A stretch of DNA of 64,000 nucleotides from Prunus persica (Eukaryota > Streptophyta > Magnoliopsida > Rosales > Rosaceae): NCBI RefSeq assembly GCF_000346465.2, contig NC_034011.1, positions 23,014,264 through 23,078,263 of the forward strand. Direction: 5' to 3'. The notes under the pieces were generated by a model that saw only the letters and a program-made list of their open reading frames with translations, had not been told where the DNA came from and searched no databases. The position numbers and the translations under genes are program-made. Position 1 is the stretch's first letter, and each line of letters starts with the position of its first letter. Positions 59,303 to 64,000 of this stretch are shown in pieces.

Positions 59303-60975
59303 TGTTCACCCGTTTTTTTTCCTGTGATGGAAGGGCAAAGTTTCCCATTGCCTTGAAAATCGTTGACTGGTCAAGAGACCAACTTTTTTTGGTGTGCGAG
59401 CGTGCCACTGCTAGCAATAAAAAATCCTAGCAGACTTCTTTGAAACAGATAACTTGCGCCTAGTGGGAATCCCAAGTTACTGATTTCTAAACAAGCGATT
59501 ATGAATTTAGGTGAGGAATATCTCCCAAGTAAGTTCTTTTCTTGTCTCAAGCTGGTAAGGATTTCATAATTTATCATAGTATAAAATTTGTAGTTCTTGC
59601 CAGAATAGATGATAATAAAGTGGACTGTTTTAGGCAAAACTGCCTTTTACAAAATTAAGAAGGAAAAAATCAACTCTAAAAAGACAAAAGAGACGGATGA
59701 GATTCCATTTCTGCCTGGGTAGAAACTCTTGATCCGGGCTGGACTGAGTATGTCTGTGCTGAACTAAGCTGTTAACAACTTCAACTGCTTAGCTTCAGCT
59801 GTAAATCGATACCAAAATTCAATTTTGGCAGAGCTTTAATCTACTTCAAGCCTTGGGAGGCTTTTGAGCAGGCAGAACTGCGGCTTGTTCAGTCTGAAGG
59901 GGCAGAAATAGCTGGACTTGAGGACTTAATGAGCTAGAACTGCACTGTAAAATTTGTTGAGGTTTTCATATTTGTGAAAAATCAAACTCTGCTTGTCTTT
60001 GGCTTTTGCTGAACCAAATTTGTAACGAGAGAAGTCTCGTTTTGAATGACTTATTTCTCTAAGCCTGAACTTTGGAAGTTCTGATCTATAGCTGACTTCT
60101 TTTGTGGCTCAAATGAGCTTTTGGTTGCTCCAGTTTGTTTGAAGGTTCTCAGTGATCAAGTGATCATTTTGAGTTTTTTGCCTTTAGTTGATTTTTGATT
60201 GTTTGATTGATTTGTTGAAAATATGAGTCCTTTGCTCTGTTCACCCTCTCTTTATATTTATAAGAAAATGTTCTGGAGTAGGGTTTCCTTCTTTCAATAA
60301 TGGGCGGCAAAATTCTCAAAAGATCTTTCATTTTTTAAATACAAAGAAGAAGCGGTTTTTATCAATTCTGGCAGATAGGCTCTCAATAGTCAGTTCTTTT
60401 TAAGACCAATCACTTCTCTGTTTTTTTTTTTGAAGAGAACCTAACCCCTCTGTAATTTCAACTGCCCTTTTGTGAGAGCTCAAACTGTGATGTTCAGTTT
60501 GCTTTTGCAGTTTGAACAACTCCCTGTTTTCCAACTTATCTCTTTTTGAGAACTTTAGCCTGTGTATCCCTTGAAAGATGGTGCTTTCTTTGGAGTAGAA
60601 ACAATATCTCAAAATATATAAAAGGGTTTTGATCTTGTGGTGGCAGAGATTTCAGAGAGGTCCCTTCTTTTTGCCTGCCTCTGTCAACTCTTTTATCAAC
60701 CCAGTTGAATTTGTTTGACTTTTCAAGTCAGAGAAAAAAAATCACGTGGGTTTGTTTTCTTTTGGGTTTCCACTTTTACTTTGATCATGCCAAACCCATT
60801 TTAGTTTCTTCGAAGCCCAAGCTTAAGATAGGTTCTGGGCCAGGCTTTTGTTGGATTTTGGACCTTTGGTTCTTGTTTATTTTCAGAGTGCAGACTTCTC
60901 AAGCCCAACGTTTTTGTCCTTGTTATTCTGGGCTCTGTAGCGTTGGGCCGGGTGCGCAAGATTTTGGCCTAAACA
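59303..60975 (-). mobile_element. LTR of nested Gypsy-type element
   Basis: This 1673-base segment has TG...CA ends: on the minus strand it begins TGTTTAGGCC at 60975 and ends GGGTGAACA at 59303. It is followed by ATTTGGCACACCCAGTGGGA, a primer-binding-like site seen after the 5' LTR of plant Gypsy elements. A TATAAATA box is on the minus strand near 60255. The right flank ATTAT (60976-60980) lies inside the Copia LTR. The partner LTR is missing, so the left boundary of the insertion was deleted. Confidence 0.68.
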
Positions 60976-61076
60976 ATTATACAATGATTTATCAACTATA
61001 TAAAAATAGGAAAGTAAATCCCTTAATTAATTAAATAAGTAAATCTCCTTAATTAATTAGGAGACTCATGTCAACA

Positions 61077-62216
61077 TCATACGTATAAGTTGAAAGCTAG
61101 TAAATAATTGGTTTCCTTAAGATGGCTGTTGATTTGTGTTTTGTCAAACGATGGTGATTGATGAACAGCTTCTATTTTGGACTTGTGAAAATCATAAACA
61201 CCCAATTGAGGGAGGCCTTACAGGGCTTTTAGCCTGGAGCTTGGTGGGTTGAGCACAGCCCAGCAATGGTTGAACAAAACCTTATTTTGAGCTTCCAATT
61301 GCACCCATCAATTTGATCAATGCACCCTCAGCAGCTTCTTCCATTCAACTTCACTTATCTCCTTCGCACTTGTGGTTTGTGTCATCATCGTTAGGTCGAA
61401 CCTTTGATTCAGTGGATACTGCACAATTGGAATAATGAGAAATGCATTAAAATTCTGAAGAATTGACGCGAAGCCATCTCTGAGAAAATTGGGAAGGTGG
61501 GTATTATAGATTGGAAAAATCTCAGGAGACGTGAGAGGAGATATTGAAGGTGAGGCGATTTGTGGTGCAATTTGAGACAAGGTCTTGGCCATGAGAGTTT
61601 ATGATGTCTGCAATGCCAAGCTCCACAGCACACTTCAAGGCCATGCTTTCAACAAAGTAGTTGTACGTGTAACGCAAAATGTCAACTTGGCCTTGTAGTA
61701 TGGCTTCCTCTTCCTTCACTTTTAGCATTGCCATGATCCCTCTCTTCAAAGAAACTAATAAAAAAACTTAGTTTTATAGCTAAAACTTTGCAGGGATTAG
61801 ATATAATGCCTAACTTACTAGCGTTTCCTTGCGCGATTTGGCGTATGAATTCCTTGCTTATCTATCTTGACTTGACATATGACCTAATGTTTAGTCTGAA
61901 TCGTGTATTTTCAATTCTACTTGGTCAAGAATGGATTTGCATCATAACCAGGATAAGCTAACATGCTGGTATATTTTTATTGTTTTATGGGTTGGAAACG
62001 AAATAATATAATACACAAGAAGAAGGAAACACAGAACAGTCCAATCCAACTGATTAAAACTTGTTGGGTTTCGCCTGAAAATGGTCTGAGTTCGTCTTAT
62101 AAATTTCCATCACGCATATACACCATGACATGTGGCAAATCAGAGTTGATACCTTCGGTGTGTGGACAGGATTTCAATAACCATATGACTTGATAAAAAA
62201 AAAAACATAATAACCA
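61077..62216 (-). pseudogene. O-methyltransferase relic, copy 2
   Basis: Near-identical to 49893-51190 (offset 11160 over most of its length), with the same lesions: the shifted frame after ELGIADIINSHG, the missing middle of exon 1 and the inverted exon 2 start (about 61408-61510). It differs by small indels near the left end and by loss of the motif I piece: after GTGTGTGGACAGG at 62172 it jumps to ATTTCAATAACCA. A CACTA-like element begins at 62217. Confidence 0.82.
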
Positions 62217-62742
62217 CACTATAAAAAAAAAGTGGCAATAGTCACTATTATTTGGTGACATTTGGTGACTAATGTGGGGATATTGTTGTGTTTATTGTCA
62301 CGTTTTTTGGTTAGTGAGATCATGTCGACACACTGAAGGTATAGACTCAGGTTTGCCACATGTCAGGGTGTATATGGGTGGTGGAAATTTAGAAGAGGAA
62401 CTCAGACTGTTGTCAGGCGGTGCTGAACATGTATAAGTCGGTCGGAGTGGACTGTTCGGTGTTACCTTCCTCGTGTGAATCAGATGATTTGGTCTGCACC
62501 GTGTTACACAATACATGTATATCAGCATGTTAGGTTATCCTGGTTTTGATGCATATCCATTTCTTGAGCATGTAGGANNNNNNNNNNNNNNNNNNNNNNN
62601 NNNNNNNNNNNNNNNNNNNNNNNNNNNNNNNNNNNNNNNNNNNNNNNNNNNNNNNNNNNNNNNNNNNNNNNNNNNNNCCCCACATTAGTCAACAAAAGTC
62701 ACCAAATAATGGTGACTGTTGCCACATTTTTTTTTAATAGTG
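62217..62742. mobile_element. CACTA-like non-autonomous element spanning an assembly gap
   Basis: The ends are CACTATAAAAAAAAAGTGGC and the inverted equivalent finishing AATAGTG; about 63 bases of terminal inverted repeat match between 62217-62279 and 62678-62742. The 3-base duplication CCA (62214-62216, 62743-62745) is as expected for CACTA elements. The corresponding place in relic copy 1 (AATAACCGTATAAGATTTG near 51190) is uninterrupted. The interior includes 100 N and an inverted copy of the left flank, so its true content is uncertain. Confidence 0.78.
62578..62677. other. Assembly gap (100 N)
   Basis: Exactly 100 N inside the CACTA-like element, directly after an inverted, substitution-rich copy of neighbouring sequence. 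Confidence 0.95.
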
Positions 62743-62805
62743 CCATGACCGTTTGAGATTTGTTCCTCTTGTATCACCCAGAAATACATAATCAAATTTT
62801 CTCGG

Positions 62806-62935
62806 GTTTAGTCGAGTGAAAAATGACCTTAACTGGCAAGCCAGTAATTTTAGGTTCGAATTCCCATGACACATTGACAATATGTGTGTGAGAAACCCAC
62901 CTCTCCTTCTAAATTTTAAAAAGAAAAAATAATGC
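62806..62935 (+). repeat. tRNA-derived SINE
   Basis: TTTAGTCGAGTGAAAAATGA (A-box side) and TAGGTTCGAATTCCC (B box) precede GTGTGTGAGAAACCCACCTC and an A-rich end. The same element is present in relic copy 1 at about 51256-51296, where it is cut by the DUF789 intron fragment. Confidence 0.6.
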
Positions 62936-63040
62936 ATTTGTTGACATAACATAGCATGATTTAAGGTACATGCTATGGTTTTCTTGTTAACAGTTCTTAT
63001 TATAGGGGATGTAAAAGTAAGAGAGAAAAGCAAGATGTAT

Positions 63041-63142
63041 TTAGTTTTTATTTTTCGCAGACACATAGGCAGGAAAGGCCTCAATGATGGAGGGTATATC
63101 TAGAAGATTGGTGATTTTGTAACGAGAGAAGCCTCCTTCTTC
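63041..63142 (-). pseudogene. O-methyltransferase C-terminal exon piece
   Basis: The minus strand encodes EEGGFSRYKITNLLDIPSII then EAFPAY and a stop at 63041-63043. This aligns with the C-terminus of the intact methyltransferase (REGGFGRYKIIKIPSFLSII then EAYPE). It is cut on its upstream side by a Harbinger-like element starting at 63146. The remainder of this gene copy would lie beyond the window. Confidence 0.78.
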
Positions 63143-63145
63143 TAA

Positions 63146-64000
63146 GAGCATTTCCACCTATTTGTCATGATAAATGACAAAGAGAGGCAATGGCTATTAC
63201 TATTTATATGAACAGTGACAGCCCTTGCAAAAGGCAAGTTGTATTTCCACCCATTGCCATGGCAAATGGCAATTACTATTCACTTTAAATTATTTTTATT
63301 TTTTATACTCAAACGATTAATTTGGACAATAGTTTGGGTTGCCACGTGTCAATATTTATTATAACATTCACATCTTATATTTCGGATAAAATTTTCGGAT
63401 AAGATTTTCAGTTGCCATGTGGTTCGTGATCGGGCAATGACCAACTTGGACCCAACACTCACACAACAAAATATCTTTCATAGTTGTCCATGACCCTCCA
63501 GTTTCGATGGAAGAGGCCATTTGTATTTTTACACAAATAAAATTTAGTAGTAGAAAATTTGGTGTTGAAAGTCAATAATATTGGTAGGTATTTATAAAAA
63601 AAAGTTCAGAATTTTTTGGTATTTTTTTTACACAAAAAAGGGGCAGCCGTTGGACTAGAAGAGAAATAATGGATCAGACAACCACCACCACCCCCCCCCC
63701 CCCCAAAGTGCCACATGGTTCTTATCGTTGGGGGAAAGCAGGGCTAGCATCAACACATGAAATTCTGAATTTTTTTTTTTTACCGTTGGCTTGTGTACGT
63801 CACACGCCAACGGTAAAATAAATTCAAACTCGCGCATTGACGCTAGCCTTGTGTTAGCGCGGACGTCATTATCCTTCAGGCAATAGCATGAGCTGGATTT
63901 GCTTTTGGGCTTGCCCGGGTTGGTGGCCCCCACCTGTTGCCTGGGCTGCATTTCTACCCTGGAAGCGCTTCGGAGGCCTAGGGCCCCCTCCTGCCCGGGC
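63146..64000. mobile_element. Harbinger-like element, truncated by window end
   Basis: It starts GAGCATTTCCACC after TAA (63143-63145) and shares its layout with 31155-32328: a CCATTGCCATGG block near 63251, AATTAATTTGGA, TTTCGGATAAGATTTT, a poly-T region, and a GC-rich CTGGGCT end. An internal hairpin TTACCGTTGGC ... GCCAACGGTAA is at about 63780-63816. The right end was not reached. Confidence 0.65.

Larger units (their letters stand above)
55308..61076 (-). mobile_element. Ty1/Copia retrotransposon, degenerate, with nested Gypsy element
   Basis: The minus-strand element is bounded by a 232-base LTR (55308-55539; on the minus strand TGTTGACGTGAG ... TTTTAGCA) and a truncated partner LTR (60976-61076). 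Flanks TCGTA (55303-55307) and TCATA (61077-61081) are a 5-base target duplication with one mismatch. The homologous uninterrupted site GTATCGTACGTATAAG is in relic copy 1 near 49885. A polypurine tract (TTGAGAAGGAG) precedes the 3' LTR. RNase H (about 56197-55730), part of reverse transcriptase/linker, and the integrase C-terminal half are readable, but most of reverse transcriptase and all Copia gag are missing. Stops and frameshifts make it non-autonomous. Confidence 0.88.

Noticed and set aside
62734..63084. 116-codon minus-strand open frame
   Set aside because: It covers a SINE-like element and reads out of frame over the methyltransferase C-terminal piece.

Overview
The window is plant nuclear DNA. 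Genes are split by many short GT-AG introns, intergenic DNA is AT-rich, CT/GA microsatellites are frequent, and LTR retrotransposons, MITEs and SINE-like repeats are abundant. Gene content (an S-linalool/geranyllinalool synthase-like terpene synthase, CDR1-like aspartic proteases, a COMT-type O-methyltransferase, PSB27, DUF789) fits a core eudicot. Repeat style suggests Rosaceae, perhaps Prunus-like, but that is inference. Two runs of exactly 100 N (44871-44970, 62578-62677) are scaffold gaps.

Region 1 (1-13930) is a tandemly rearranged terpene synthase / aspartic protease cluster. One terpene synthase gene (TPS, 12 exons, 4804-10004) reads through intact for 837 codons. To its left is a near-identical 3' copy that has lost the exon carrying the DDxxD metal site, and then a third copy reduced to its promoter fused to its 3' end. 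Each TPS 3' end is followed by CDR1-like aspartic protease sequence, and all protease copies are broken. A TRIM retrotransposon sits in TPS intron 5 with a MITE nested at its primer-binding site.

Region 2 (14400-33200) is gene-rich and ordinary: an Mpv17/PMP22-family plastid protein, a 64-residue one-helix membrane protein, a small secreted cell-wall protein (minus), a PP2C phosphatase with an N-terminal lipidation motif (minus), and the photosystem II assembly factor PSB27. MITEs with clean target-site duplications lie between them.

Region 3 (33200-49860) holds a DUF789 gene (43006-46269), a tandemly duplicated hAT-like MITE unit, microsatellites, and long stretches without recognisable genes.

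Region 4 (49860-64000) is an O-methyltransferase (OMT) cluster on the minus strand. One gene is intact (51951-53167), two near-identical relics lie 11160 bp apart, and a C-terminal exon piece is cut by a Harbinger-like element. One relic copy was split by a 5.8 kb Copia element. That element took a Gypsy insertion, and a later deletion fused Gypsy gag in frame to Copia integrase. A CACTA-like element inserted in the same copy, and the other copy supplies the empty site. A piece of DUF789 intron 3 has been transplanted into this cluster. No wholly new biological system is evident. The strongest leads are the layered decay of the TPS and OMT clusters and a suspicious substitution-only inverted repeat beside the second assembly gap.
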